From the NCBI GenBank assembly GCA_009760855.2, contig WPIO01000019.1, forward strand, positions 1,657,001-1,721,000: DNA of 64,000 nt. The letters are read 5' to 3'. The position numbers were made by a program, and so were the translations under genes. Source of the DNA: Cristatella mucedo (lineage: Eukaryota > Bryozoa > Phylactolaemata > Cristatellidae). The notes beneath the pieces are model-generated. The model saw only the letters and a list, made by a program, of their open reading frames with translations, had not been told where the DNA came from and did not search any database. Below, piece after piece: positions 37,791-50,297 of the stretch (position 1 is its first letter; every line of letters begins with the position of its first letter).

Positions 37791-38450
37791 TAAACTAGCT
37801 AGGTCTACTAAGCGTAAGCTTGAGAAAACATATCGACGATTAGGACTGACTTGTCCATCGACAGGCATACAAAGACTGCTGTAGATTGTATCTATCATAC
37901 CAACCTATCCTAGCAAAGGCCAATTCTAGCTTATACAAAAGCATTTGTCGAATCACAGATTCTCAAGCCATAAATGCTGTTGTCTACCATCAACCTTTTC
38001 CTTAATTGCTCCCAGGCTAGCTTTTTACCTAGTTATCCTTGAGGTCATCTAGCAGGTCGTACAACTAGCTCTTCTGCCTCAAACCCTTTGGAGACCGTAC
38101 CTTTAGATCGTGACCACCTAGAGCCCGGAACTCACTCCTGCCAGACGTCACGAAATTCCCTGACATTTGAAAAGAGGCTAAGAATGCATCTGTTCTCTGA
38201 AGCATTGCGCTGGTCCCTGTGATGTCTGTTTGTGTGCTTATGCATACTGACATCGTGCATGTTACCACTAACCATATGGTCATGGTTGCTTTGCAGCATG
38301 TATAAAGCGCCTAGAACGAGATTAGGGTGCTATACAAACGGATTATTATTACTATCACTCACAGATTTGCACCAAATGTAAAGTGCCTAGAAAGAGATTA
38401 AGTTCTCTGAGGGCGCTTTATCAAGTACAGTATTATTATTGTTATTATTA
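37790..38450 (+). mobile_element. LINE-A copy with large internal deletion
   Basis: Linker sequence (as at 53.3-53.5 kb) runs to about 38070, then jumps to the 3' coding end at CCCTTTGGAGACCGTACCTT and the 3' UTR. Two tail segments end in ATT repeats, near 38350 and 38450. Confidence 0.7.
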
Positions 38451-41270
38451 GAGTGACATGGTGGGATGCACTGCCTAAGACAACCTTCTAGACTCCTTAT
38501 CATTGGCTGCCTACCGAAGGGGCACGGTCAAATATAATAAACAGGTACATTCACTTAGTCCAGACGATGACCCCTACATTTGTTATTCATTTAAGCAAAT
38601 CAATTACATGTCAACATAATTGCTAAACGAGCTATGAAGACCCTATTTAAAAAGCTGTTTCTACCTCATAACTTCTGTTTTTGCATGAGACTATTTTTGT
38701 TGGCTACCATATGCAGTCAGGCTTTGAATACATAACACTACATCATCCCAGCAACTTAGCGTTCGGTGACCAAGAAATGAGTATTTCCTAGCGCCATTCA
38801 TCGTCAGTAGCGAAAATGATCGACAATATGATTCAGTGCCGCCTTCAAGCCATTTCGACGGACGTGGGCAATGCCCTTTCCTACGAAAGCCGACAATTTT
38901 AGTGCGGTTTACGTGGTCGTCGATGTTTCCCGGTGCCGAGCTTATGCACCAGCAGCAAGTAAGTTCGATTCTACCCTGGTAGTACTCCTATAAAGTGGTA
39001 TGCAAAGGAGCAGCGTGCAACATGACTCGTGATGGAGGCAAAATACACATAACAGAAATGGCACTTGGTAAAGACTAACTACATCAGTATTAGCAAAGCA
39101 AAGGGTGTAAGACGCCGACTCCCAATTCACAAGACACTTAGCACAACAGAGGCTAAAGGCTTGCCCACATCCCTCAAAAGATGTGCGACATGACCGACTG
39201 CAGATTAAGCAGGCGGTGGTTGTGAGTCTCACATTGTATTGTTAACCAGCTACTGTAACCGTTAATTCCGATGTTTATTATAAAAAAGGAGAATCGGGTG
39301 CGAGCTCAATGCAATATCTGGAATAGGCATGGTTCCTTCATGTGAAGCACATCCAAGTTAATCGGGGTGAATAGATCGTCTGAGCACCAGTTGCATGTTG
39401 TCCGAGAGTCTGTCAACAGACGCATTAATGACAGGAGACGAACGGCGTCCCAACGCGGCTGATGACTAGACTATGCCATTGCAGGCAGCCAGTGGGTGGT
39501 TACCTCTAGCAGGAACTTCTCAGTAAAGCTTGCGGTCTTGGCTTAAAATGCACAAAAGCAGTAAGCAGGATCTGTCGCCAAAGCATGTATATAATTAAGG
39601 GAAAGAGTCATGCCAGCAGAAAACGGATAACGTGTTCCAGATCAAACAAAGCAGATGCAAACGACGAGGTACAAAATCTTGTACTGCCTGATCATCAACC
39701 CATTTTCGGTTTCCCAGCAGCATTGGGAAAATAAGGCCGGTAGTTGGAGTTGAGCTCGATCGTAGTACAACGGTCATTTTGTGTCCATATATGCATCTTG
39801 GATTGGCAGTTAAAACTCCTAGAAGCGCTTGGCACCATTCCTCGAAGCACTGGAAAGGAGGAAAGGGATAGCTTATCAGTCAGGCAGGACACCAATACTT
39901 TTAACTAGAAGACAATCGCATCAAAGATATAACGGATGGCCGCACATTTGAGACCTGCGAAAGAAAATAGTGCACCCAGAGACAAAACAAACTATAAGCT
40001 AACACGCCCACAGTAAGTAAGTTGTGTCAGCGCTTAGATGAGGGGGACGTGCTCGTGAGCAGTGCCAATACAATGCTGGTTAAGATTAGGATGCAATAAA
40101 CTCGAGGTACTGCTAACACATACCAACATTATCAGGATATTCGTATCGCCTGGCTACTCGGCCACGGTTTCAGATTCTGTGTTGGAAACCAGATCCAATC
40201 TCTAAGAAATGAGCACAGCCTAAGGTCATAAGATCACTTAAGGTCAGACGTCAGCCACAGCTGATGTCAAGGGCCAGCTTTCTGCTTTTCAGGTGCTCAA
40301 TTTATTTTTGGAAACATAGGATTCGGGTTTCCAAGCAAAGCACTAGAACATTCGCCGTTATGCAAGGTAACCAGATGTGCTTGCACGACTATTCATTACT
40401 ACAGTATAAATTAGAATTGATAGGCCAGGCAACATAGAAGACACTCACGTCTATGACAGTGCAATGTACGATATTTCCAATACCCACTTTCTCTATTGCA
40501 GACAGGTCAAAAACAAAAAGAAAAATGCTAGCGCTGTGAATTGCAATGAAACTGGCTTGCAGGAGACGTTACCTTTCAAGTGGTATTTTGTCATGCTGCA
40601 TAAAAACCGAGAAACCGTCGGGCCTACAATACGAGTAGGACACACTGGCCACCATTTAAACGACACTGCCTCAACATTTTTTCAAGTCCCACAGCAATAC
40701 AGCTCTAGAGCCTGGCTATGCCGGCAGGCATTAACAAGTGAAACGAAGCGGCTTGTCCTCAGCTGGTCCACACATGTAGGCTGCTCTGGCTCCACTCTGG
40801 ATGCTCCCAAACTTTGCCACGAGTACAGCCTGCAAGTTTTGCTGCCCCCTCATTAGCAAAGCATAGAATGCAAAAGTGATACGAAATTTCCCTGTCAACA
40901 TTTACTACTTGCATTAGCTAATCTCTACAGTTATTATGACTTCTTGTACACACGTAGTCTGAATGCCTGGAAAGTGTCTGACAGCAGAAAAGGACTCGAC
41001 TGTAGAAGATCTACCGTTATTGTCTTCATACAGCCAGCCGCGAACGTCCCCCTAATGGACCATTGAAAATGTCTATGAACGATTGTGCGCATGTGAGCGT
41101 GCATGCGGGAGCAGATGCCTGCATCGGTACACACCTACATACTCTAAACGTCTGCAAGTAGCGCAAGCGACCCGAAAATTTTTGAGGGCGACTATTTGAG
41201 TAGATGCAGGCCGGCAGGAAGCTGGCACGATGGTGCGCATCACAGAGTGTAAGTCCACCAGATGCCTGCA
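38450..41270. other. No supported gene or repeat
   Basis: Unique-looking sequence with a few minus-strand frames of doubtful value, including the cysteine-rich one at 38942-39232 and one around 39600-39880. No splice-consistent gene could be assembled. Confidence 0.3.
38942..39232 (-). CDS. Cysteine-rich open frame, unassigned
   Basis: The frame contains TACLICSRSC, a 15-residue spacer, then CCAKC, so paired cysteines are spaced as in small zinc-binding modules. I cannot match it to RING, B-box or another named finger. Splice borders are not convincing. It could be one exon of an unseen minus-strand gene or a chance frame. Confidence 0.2.
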   Translation of the reverse strand: MRLTTTACLICSRSCRTSFEGCGQAFSLCCAKCLVNWESASYTLCFANTDVVSLYQVPFLLCVFCLHHESCCTLLLCIPLYRSTTRVESNLLAAGA

Positions 41271-41274
41271 CATC

Positions 41275-42215
41275 TATTTAAATGTCGTCAATTCAGGGGA
41301 TGTCCTGACGTCAGTCAGGAGTGAGTTCCGGGCTAGTTGAGAGCATATGAACTAAAGACAAGGGTCCAAACGATGTGAGGCTGGTTCGAGGCACAGTTAA
41401 ACGACTTGAATCAGAAAAGGAGGTTGCACGAAGCCTAGCCTGACTGGGCAGTAGTTTAGATCGACTGGTAGTTTAATCCCAATCAAAGAAGAAAACCAGT
41501 CCTCTAGACCCTATTCCAACTGTCCTGCTTCTACGATGCACTGACCTGCTGCTGTCATGCAAAACTAACATCATACCAAAACTCTGCAGCTAGGCTTGTC
41601 TATCTTGTGAGCATCGAAGTTGCCACATCACACCACTTCTCGCCGACCTGCACTGGCTACCAGTCAAGCAAAGGATCGACTTCAAGGTTTTGTCGTTCAC
41701 TTTTAGGTCACTTAATTTTTTGGCTCCAGCCTATGTCTCAGATCTACTCCCTCACCAGGCCAAACATCATACTACCCGCTTTTCGGAAACTAACTGTTTA
41801 TCTTTACCTCGTACAATCCTCAAATTCTTTGGAGACCGTGCAATGAATTTGTATGCTCCCAAAGCCTGGAGCTCACTCCCGACTTCTGTGACGACATTCC
41901 CTGATTTGACCACATTTAAAAAGAAGTTAAAAATGCACGTATTTATGGCAACCTTTATGTATGTAACATGCATGGGTCCCTGTGATTCGTCCTTAAAGTG
42001 CCGGCTGACACTGTGCATTCTGCCAGTAACCACACTTGCATGTTGACCCTGTGCATGTCACCCCTAACCATGTGATTCATGTTTTTTTTTATTAAGCATG
42101 ATATTAATGATATTAAGCACCACTCACCATTCGATCGTGTTTCCTTTGCAGCAAATGTAAAGCGCCTAGAAAAAGATTTGAGTTCTCTGAGGGCGCTTTA
42201 TCAAGTGCATTATTA
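41275..42215. mobile_element. LINE-A pieces in both orientations
   Basis: 41275-41465 is a minus-oriented 3' fragment. 41475-42215 is plus-oriented. It runs from a pre-RT segment (GACCCTATTCCAACTGTCCT), across a deletion, to the RT C-terminus (HHFSPTCTGYQSSKGSTSRF in one frame) and the full 3' UTR with an ATT tail. Confidence 0.7.
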
Positions 42216-42229
42216 TTAGTATCATTATT

Positions 42230-43895
42230 AGCCCCAGGTCTTGTCCCGGCACCTTTAAAAAAGGCTGTAGTCAGGTCACTACTCGAGAAAGCAACACTAG
42301 ACAAAAAGAACTTTAGCAACTTTTGCTCTGTCTCCCTTCTACGTTCCTATCAAAGAACGAGTAGTGGCAGACCAGCTGAACTCATATATTGAAAGTTCTA
42401 ACCTTGCTAGTACGTTCCAGTCTGGTTTTAGAGCTAATCCCTCCACAGAGTCAGCATTGCTTCGGGTGTATTAACGACCTAGTTAGGAATGCAGACTTAA
42501 GTCGAGTATCTCTGGTTGTTTTGCTCGATCTTTCGGCTGCTTTTGATACTATGGATCACCAAGTCCTTCTTGAGTGCCTCTCATCTTGGCCGGGCATTAC
42601 TGGTATTGCATTGCAATGGTTCAAGTCCTATCTCAGTGGGAGACTCCAGAGTATTCATGTGAATGGACAAAGATCATCCAAGGAACCTCTGAGATATGGG
42701 GTACCTTAGGAATCTGTGCTAGGTCCGGTTCTTTTCACGGTTTATACTCTGCCTCTTGCTGATGTGATTGCCAAGCACAATCTAGGCTTTCACTTCTATG
42801 CGGTTGACACTCAGTTGTACCTTTGCTTTGATCCCCCCCAGCATTCGAGCACCTCGAATTCTCTCAACTCACTTGCTGCATGTATTCATGACATCTGCAA
42901 ATCGATGGCAGCAAATTTTCATAAATTGGATGATGATAAAACCAACTTACTAGTTATGTGGAAACCAAGTGTGATTCAGAAATTGGAAAGGTAATGCTCA
43001 AAATCGGCTCTACTAGCATATCTCCTGTTGAATCTGCACGAAATCTAGGAGTCCAGTTCCAAAGTGACTTTCCATTGGACGACCACATCAGCTCCACGGT
43101 CAAGCCTGCCTACTTTCAACTACATAACATTGCTAAAATTTGGGCTTGTTTAGACAGGGATACCACATCTAAATTGGTCCATGCATTTGTGACATACCAC
43201 CTCGACGCCTGGAAGTCACTGGTTGCTGGTCTTACGGCCTGTGCAATCAGGCGTTTACAGTTGGTGCAAAACACTGCAGCTATGCATATCTGTCAGGAGC
43301 CTCACTGTTGCCACATCACTTCTCGCCGACCTGCACTGGTTCGCAGTCAAGTAACGCATCGACTTCAAGGTCTTGTCACTCACTTTTAGGTCGCTTCCTT
43401 CTTTGGCTCCATCCTACCTATCTGATCTACTCCCCCATCAGGTCGAGCATGGTACCACCTGCTTTTCGGAACCTGACTTGTTTACATACACATCATATGA
43501 ATCTCAATCCTTTGGAGACCGTGCCTTTAGTTCGTATTCTCCCAAAGCCTGGAACTCACTCCCGACTTGCATCACGACATCTCATGACTTGTCCACATTA
43601 AAAAAGAAACAAAAACGCATCTATTTATCACAGCATTTAGTGATTTCCTGTGATTCGTCCTTCGTATACTTATGCGTGCTGCCGCTGCACATTCTGCCAC
43701 TAACCACATTTGCATGCTGACCCTGTGCATGTCACACCTAACCATGTTATTCATGTTGTTTATCGAGCATGATATTACTCACCATTCAATCGCGTTTCCC
43801 TTTGCAGCAAATGTAAAGTGCCTAGAAAGAGATTTGAGCTCTCCGAGGGTGCTATATCAAATGCATTATATTATTATAATAATAATTATTATTAT
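42230..43895 (+). mobile_element. LINE-A, longest RT copy
   Basis: RT blocks appear in order: FQSGFRANPSTESALLRV, VLLDLSAAFDTMDHQVLLE, GITGIALQWFKSYLSGRLQS, GPVLFTVYTLPLADVIAKHN, FHFYAVDTQLYLCFD (YADD changed to YAVD), DDHISSTVKPAYFQLHNIAK and KAWNSLPTCITTSHDLSTL, then the 3' UTR and an ATT tail. Stops and frame changes plus the YAVD change make it inactive. The family resembles CR1/L2/Rex-group non-LTR retrotransposons. Confidence 0.88.
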
Positions 43896-44390
43896 TATAG
43901 AGCAAGATATTTACGGGATCTAAAAGTGAGTGACACAACCTTGAAGTCGATACATTGCTTGATTAACAGCCAGTGCAAATCGGTGAGAAGTGATGTAATG
44001 TGGTGAGTTTGAAGACAGATAACTTTGCTGCAGAGTTGAGCAACAACGGTAAGAGCCTTACTGCACAGTCCGGAAGACCTGCAAGTAGTGACTTGCAGTA
44101 GTCAAGACCGAATGTCACAAATATGCAAGAAGCAGCTTGGATGTGCGATTCCTATCTTAGCAGGCTCAAATTTTTGCAATATATCTTAGCTGAAAGTAGG
44201 CAGACTTTACTGTGGCGCTTGTGTGGTCGTCCAAGGAACATTCATTTTGAAACAGGATACCACGATTTCGTGCAGATGCTATGGGAGATTTGTTGACGGA
44301 ACTGATTTTGAGTACGAGTCTTTCCAGTATCCGAGTAACATTTAGTTTGCACATAACCAACAAGTTGGTTTAATCGTCATTCAATTTGAT
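43895..44390 (-). mobile_element. LINE-A fragment, minus orientation
   Basis: The minus strand contains SARNRGILFQNECSLDDHTS, matching the ESARNLGVQFQSDxxLDDHIS block, and AYFQLRYIAKI. It abuts the plus copy tail-to-tail at an ATT/AAT junction. Confidence 0.75.
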
Positions 44391-45470
44391 ATGCATCGTG
44401 TCAACTTAGCCTCGAGTTAATCACTGGCTGATGGGTGGTGGGCAGCAAGCTATGCTTGAACGTGGATCTCTTGAACCGAAGGAGTTTGTTCATCCAAAAC
44501 TCAGACGGCATAGGGCAGGCAACATTTGCCTGTCGGTGGGAGCATAAACTATAGGTAATTTATAGGGCTCCATCCACTGCTTGGGAGCGTTTCGCCGACG
44601 ACGCCGAGGTCAGGCAACGGCGAAATGCTCTTTTGGAGCATCTTTCTGGTTGCTGTTTCGTCTCGAGCAGGCTGAGCTGGCACTGCAGTCTGTACTGGTA
44701 CGGTTAACGAGGCATAGTAAAAGATACCAGAACTCCACCTCTGAGCACCAGCAGTAGAGAGAAAGGCGAGTACATGATCTGACTGACTAGCAGCACCTGC
44801 TTTGTCTACCTGCACCTGGAACATTCAGCAGGAGAAGCAACGAAGCAGCAGTAATTCGGCGTTTTCTCCCACGTGACAAGTAATGCTAGAACAACACAAC
44901 AAGTTTAGATAACGACATTTCCCGACGAATGGCTTTCTTGCTGATTTCGGTTTTTAAAGTTTTTCTATACGTATATGTCATGATTGCACATAACAAAATT
45001 CAATGAAGTTTGATAAAAATTTTTTTTATAGCAACATTAATCTAACAAAATTCAGAAATGTACTCCTGCAGTTAGTTGTACAAAAAGAATTGAATTTACA
45101 TTTGAAATATCCAGTTGGTCCAAGTATTGGCCGAGTTATGTCACTTACAATGCAAAACGCAAGACAGTAACAGAAGCTGCTTAAAAGTCAAACACTTTAC
45201 CGCAACAAGCTGAAAAAATGTACCTCAATGTGCCACCGTTCAAGCAGTTAGAACAAAAGTCGTAGGAAAATTTGTTAATTATCGATATACTGCTTTCGGT
45301 TTACTTTCAAGTTAGACATGACTTGCCAATAATTATTTCACTGCTCTCCATTCAAATGGAAATCGTGAAAACTTCGGGTATTTATAAGGTGTTTGTCTTT
45401 CGAAAGGTGCCCTAACCACATATTCGATTGTTGGACCTATCTTCACACAACTTTTTCGATATGGCTCATG
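44390..45470. other. Flank or 3' UTR of the prominin-like gene
   Basis: AT-rich sequence downstream of the tentative prominin stop codon. A minus frame at 44549-44824 is open and splice-preceded (TTCCAG) but does not join the last prominin exons in phase. Nothing else supported. Confidence 0.3.
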
Positions 45471-45474
45471 GAGC

Positions 45475-48220
45475 TTATGGAGGCGGTAGCCAGTGCATGG
45501 GCAATAACGTCGTGCGTCTACAGATAGTGTGAATGCCGGCTGCACTGCGAGAAAGGAAGCCATAGCCTTAACAATTTAATATGTACACCATGTAACATCA
45601 CATTTGGAGGGCACCTTACGTGTTTAGTGAGCTCTTACCAAAAAACTGTGGGCAAACAATAGCCAAAGTGCTCACAAGGCAAATCGTAACTGCTCCTAGC
45701 ATGTGATTGCAGAGTCAACAATGACTTACTGAGCTTCGAACTCTGCAAGCTCTTGGGATGCACTGCAGGGCTCCTCACGACGATAAAGGCTAGCTAGTAC
45801 CAAGGCACACACTATGCTTGGAATGAAGATGACTAGACACCATCCCACGCAGAACCACATGCCACTCTACAAACACAAGAGCCGAGCAGCCGTGTTAGTG
45901 CACGCACTGGGTCGGTGTGCTGCTGAGCTACATATTCATATGCAAGGTTACATCGTGGTAATAACCTAAGACTGATCTTACCAACGGATTAAGAGCTTCC
46001 GTGCACGCGACGTTAGCCATCGACTGGACTTGCTGATAGATTGGGAGGCATGACGAGCCATTCTTAATCTAAAATGGCATTGCCAATGGGTTGAGCAAAT
46101 CCTCCAAATATATTATGATAGCAATATTAGGCGATAGCGAGCACAGGGCAATCACTCATGATCACGGCAACACAAAAGATGCATAGTACAGCTCAACCGT
46201 CATAACTCTTGTGCTAATCAACTGCGGCTTCCTTAGCGCGACAGTTAGCTGCCAATGTAGGGCAATATTTGCTGATAACTTAGAGAGAGGCAAACATACA
46301 GGCAAACCATAATCAAACTGAAGATAAACAGTACAGGGAAAAATCCACGGAATTCATAGTAGCAAACAGGTCTTCAAGTAAATGAAGTGCAAAATCAACA
46401 AACGATTACCATGCAATAACCGACAGAAGGGTGTAACTGCTAGTGATGGTTACAGGAGCAAAGTGTTCAGGAGCAAATGTCACGTCAAACACATTGCCCC
46501 TTCCCATTTAGGTGCAGCTTGCAGCAAGCGGACAATAAGCACTGGCACGCGTGGAGGAGGCATACACACTGAGTGTGCATGCACGCAGGCATACAGTAAC
46601 ACGTAACAATTTCCACACCTCATTTTGGAGTTCAATAATTTTTCCCTACCTCATTTTGGAGTTCATCGATTTCCTGATCGATAATTGACATGATCCGGTC
46701 GGCGACTTCCGAGATCGCCTAAAAAGCATGTGCACTGCCAGCTTTTAGACCTCTGAAAATCTAGCATCTAGGCTCAGAATAGCAAGCACGTGACAGCAGA
46801 ATGTGGGCATGAACTTTGTTATTCAAGGTCGTGACTGTAGAATACCATGACCAAAATCAGCAGACAGTAGCAAGAGCAGAAAAAGGGGCACTGGACTCGA
46901 CTTGCCTTTTACAGCAACACGAGCAATTATAATGGCTAGCTCTCAAAAACAGCAATGTTTAATAGCTGCATAGCTTTTATGAAGTAATTCTAGTAAGAAC
47001 AACATTCACTGCAATGCTTGGCCACTAGGGTCCTGTCAAAGAATGCTACTTGTACCTTGGGTCGACAACCAATGATTCCAACGTCTAATGCAATCTCTCG
47101 AGAAGATCCAGAAATACATTTTATTTTAGCGCACCACAGTGCACATCAATACGAATTTATGCACCGGTGTTTGCTCGCACACGTCAGTTACCTCCTGTAT
47201 GACTGCAGTCACATTTATGCGATCCCGAAAATTGGCAACTAGATATGTCAAGTTTCGTAGCCGGCCCTGAAACACAATATTGCAAGTACACATTTACAAA
47301 TATGTAAGGAGGTTCAGGCACACCTCCACGTTAACATGCACGATAGGTCAGGCTGTTATGCAATACTTACAACGATGCTCTGCTGCCTCTGAAGGTCACC
47401 TAAAGATGAATTCAGATGGGTCTGAAAGAAAGAGGACCACTTCAATTTGTGCTCCAGCTTTATACGGCAAGCTCATGGACTCTGAGACGTCAAACACACG
47501 AGGAAACACCTCACAGAATAAAGCAGTCACACTTGCACCCTGCTTCTGCCAAGTGTCCTAGATTAATACATACGGTATAGTGCCTTAAGAAAGATAAATC
47601 AGCCTAGACACTTTACATATACTGAGAAGAAAGCATGTCGATTCAGTAATAATAGTATGCACAACCCCAGCATGTATGAGCGCATTATTGACAATTCACA
47701 GGGCTGAAGCAAATGCTTGTTTTCTGGTGGTTTTCTTATAGTTTTGTAGTCTTGATTTAGATGTGTAAGTCGGGGAACGTTGTGAGGTCGATCAGTTTTA
47801 AGTTGCAGGCTTTATGAAACGAAGAAGAAATGAGTAGAAATAAGAGACGGTATAGGAATAAGAGATGGTATAGAAATATGAGCCGGCGTGGAAATAAGAC
47901 ACAATATAGAAATAAGATACAGCATATAAATGAGACACGGCATAGAAATGAGACACGGGATAGAAATAAGAGACAGCATAGAAATAAAAGACGGCATATA
48001 AATAAGAAATGTTATAGAAATAGGAGATGATGTAGCAATAGGCACAGCTAGACGACTGGAGTCAAATAAGTGGGCAGTGAGCAGGCTGCAATGCAAGTAG
48101 GAATGTCGGCAATGCAAGTTGTGAGCCCATTGCTATAATCTTGACGTGCTAAAAGAGAGGAAGAAATCAAAGAACAGGTACAGGTGGACGCATGCATAGA
48201 AATGAGAGCACAAATTGTGC

Positions 48221-48285
<65 letters not shown>

Positions 48286-49147
48286 TGGACTCAGAGAACA
48301 GATTTAGGGTATGCCACATATCTAAGAAGAGCTCACTAATTGATCAATAGCTGATGACGTACAAGTTCAGAAATCTTCTGATGAATACAGAGTTCGTCTG
48401 TGACTAGAATAGGCTGCAGCACAGCAAAGCTGTGTCTTTTACCTTTTCGACAGACAGTTTGCACTCTAGAATGCAACAGCTGCTCTAGGGCGTTTTGCTG
48501 ACAACTAGTGTGCCTCTACTATTGCTTGCTGAAGACGAACGTACAACTAAAAAAAAAAAACGCAGTGCTGTGCACGAAGGCCTTCAAGTGTACTTGCCGA
48601 GACGTTCACCATGTTGTCGATGACTTGAGCAATGATAAGTTTAAGTTCATATGCCTGGCTTGGATACTGACAAAAAGATAAATAATAATCAATTAAGTAC
48701 TTCCGTATTGCCAAGCAAGCAAAAAGCCAACCATGCAAGTGACACACAGCTCAACAGGGTTGGATTCACTGCAAACTTCGAGCAACACTACTTGCCTCTG
48801 GTGCGATCTGCTGTGCAACCTGCGTGAGGTTGCTCTCACCCAGCTGGTCCATGAACTAATACAAAAAACAAGCACTATGTAGTGAACACTGAAGATCAAT
48901 GCAAGCATGGTGTGCTTGAACAAGCAAACGGATGGGAAGGACCTGTGACTAGCAAGGCATTGGATCAAACCTACGGCACTAAAATAATGAAGATAAGTGA
49001 AATCAAGCAGTGGCAAAGGAGTAGAGTAGGTAATGATGCACAAAGAAGCAAGCATGCTCAATTACACACGGGCACACACACACACAGACACACACACAGA
49101 CACATAGACACATAGACACACAGGCACACACACACACACACACTCAA

Positions 49148-49182
<35 letters not shown>

Positions 49183-49604
49183 AAGACACACTCACACCCA
49201 CACACAACCCAAACCGTTTACTAAAATAAGTTAACTTTGAAGGATATTGCGAGCATCGACGATCGTTTGACATTCACATTGTGGCTACAGACGACGATAC
49301 TGCTAATGTAAATAGTGTAGAGAATGATGAAAAAGAATGCAGTCCGTCACAGGGAATAAGCATGGGGACAAACAAAAATAGACTCTCGTAGGCCAGCTGT
49401 GCATGCTACTAAATACTGACTACATCTGTACTATGTACTCACTTGCTTGAGACGGTTTTCTGCAGTCGCATTGGCAAGATAATTCATGAAATCATTCATT
49501 TGCTGGAGGCTCGAATTAGCATAGTCCGGCGCAAAGTCAATCTTAGCGTCATCAAAGCTAATACCAGAGATGGCATGCCCCAGTGTAGTCGAGTTAATTT
49601 GTTC
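45475..49604 (-). CDS. PROM1-like: Prominin-like gene, C-terminal half (third extracellular loop, TM5, tail)
   Basis: Prominins are pentaspan glycoproteins that bind cholesterol and organise plasma-membrane protrusions. Exons on the minus strand: 49604-49443, 48855-48796, 48666-48594, 48465-48443, 47421-47371, 47266-47192, 46718-46650, 46068-45982, 45866-45730 and a tentative last exon 45544-45475 ending in TAA. All phases join, giving 268 residues. The loop carries many N-glycosylation sequons (NST, NSS, NAT, NLT, NVS, NVT, NGS), as expected outside the cell. The final membrane segment VIFIPSIVCALVLASLYRR follows VACTEALNPLSGMWF, aligning with the TM5 region of vertebrate PROM1. The intron after 48796 has a GC donor (GAG/GCAAGT). 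The tail exon has a strong acceptor but no homology I can judge. The family call is firm; orthology to PROM1 versus PROM2 is not resolved. Confidence 0.87.
46618..46665. repeat. Duplicated exon/donor boundary
   Basis: CCTCATTTTGGAGTTCA occurs at 46618-46634 and at 46649-46665. The second copy is the 3' end of a prominin exon with its GT donor. The first copy reproduces the exon end, followed by GTGTGG, 31 bp further into the intron. Confidence 0.85.
47575..48100 (-). mobile_element. LINE-A remnant containing a minisatellite
   Basis: LINE-A 3' UTR-like sequence (minus) at 47575-47640 and coding-end debris at 47740-47825 resume at 48037-48100 (GCTAGACGACTGGAGTCAAA, as in other minus copies). 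The gap is filled by the repeat at 47827-48036. It lies within a prominin intron. Confidence 0.5.
47827..48036. repeat. About 20-bp minisatellite
   Basis: Roughly ten or more diverged units of the form TAGAAATAAGAGACGGCATA follow each other head to tail. Confidence 0.85.
48226..48282. repeat. (GA)n microsatellite in a prominin intron
   Basis: About 57 bp of GA on the plus strand, between the exons at 47.4 and 48.4 kb. Confidence 0.95.
49073..49190. repeat. (CA)n compound microsatellite
   Basis: CACACA runs broken by GACA and CTCAAGA units. It lies in the prominin intron between 48.86 and 49.44 kb. Confidence 0.95.
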
Positions 49605-50297
49605 CTTAATCAGAAAATCGTCGGCAATAATCAAGCAGTCAATTCAATTACCGCCAGGCTTTATTTGCATTTACTTAGCACTATCTACTGACAGAAAAAT
49701 GCCACAATATTAAAAAAAAAGTTCAAATACTTTGAAAATGGAGGTCGTATAAAATGCCGTTCACACAATAAATATGCAGATATCACGCGAGGCTGCTATT
49801 AAAAAACAAACCACCCACAAAACGCTGCATAATTCTGGCTAAATTTCAGCTTACTACCAAAGAGCACGCATAACTATAGCTTTATCAATTAATGCAGCGA
49901 TTCTTTGATCAATATATTTACCTTTAAGTTAAAACCACTTACAGCAATGGGACTAACACATTTCAAGAACTTGCTATTTGAGCAGCTTATTTACACACTC
50001 CAATTCCCCCAGGACGTAAATCAACTGGGTTCAAATGTACTGGTCAATCAAATAACAGCGATTGGAGTGAATATTTGGTTCAAATCTTGTCGTAAAGACC
50101 GGCCAGGCTCCAGTGGCACACAGACAGTCGGTGAACCACATCTAGTATGATGCAGATTTCTCCTCATTATCCTTTCTCAAGTTGATGCTGTATGCTACTA
50201 CTAAGGTGCAGCATACGACACCGAGCATACCAAAGGCATCACTGCACATTTGATGCACGTTGCTGCTGCTGCTACAGCTGCTGACATTTCTGCTTAC

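Noticed and set aside
44549-44824. 92-codon minus frame after TTCCAG as the prominin last exon
   Set aside because: Phase is incompatible with the exon ending at 45730. The exon at 45475-45544 fits with a strong acceptor.
48796-48855. Reading the GC donor as a sequencing error
   Set aside because: The context is the optimal GC-donor consensus and the phase fits, so a real GC-AG intron is the simpler reading.
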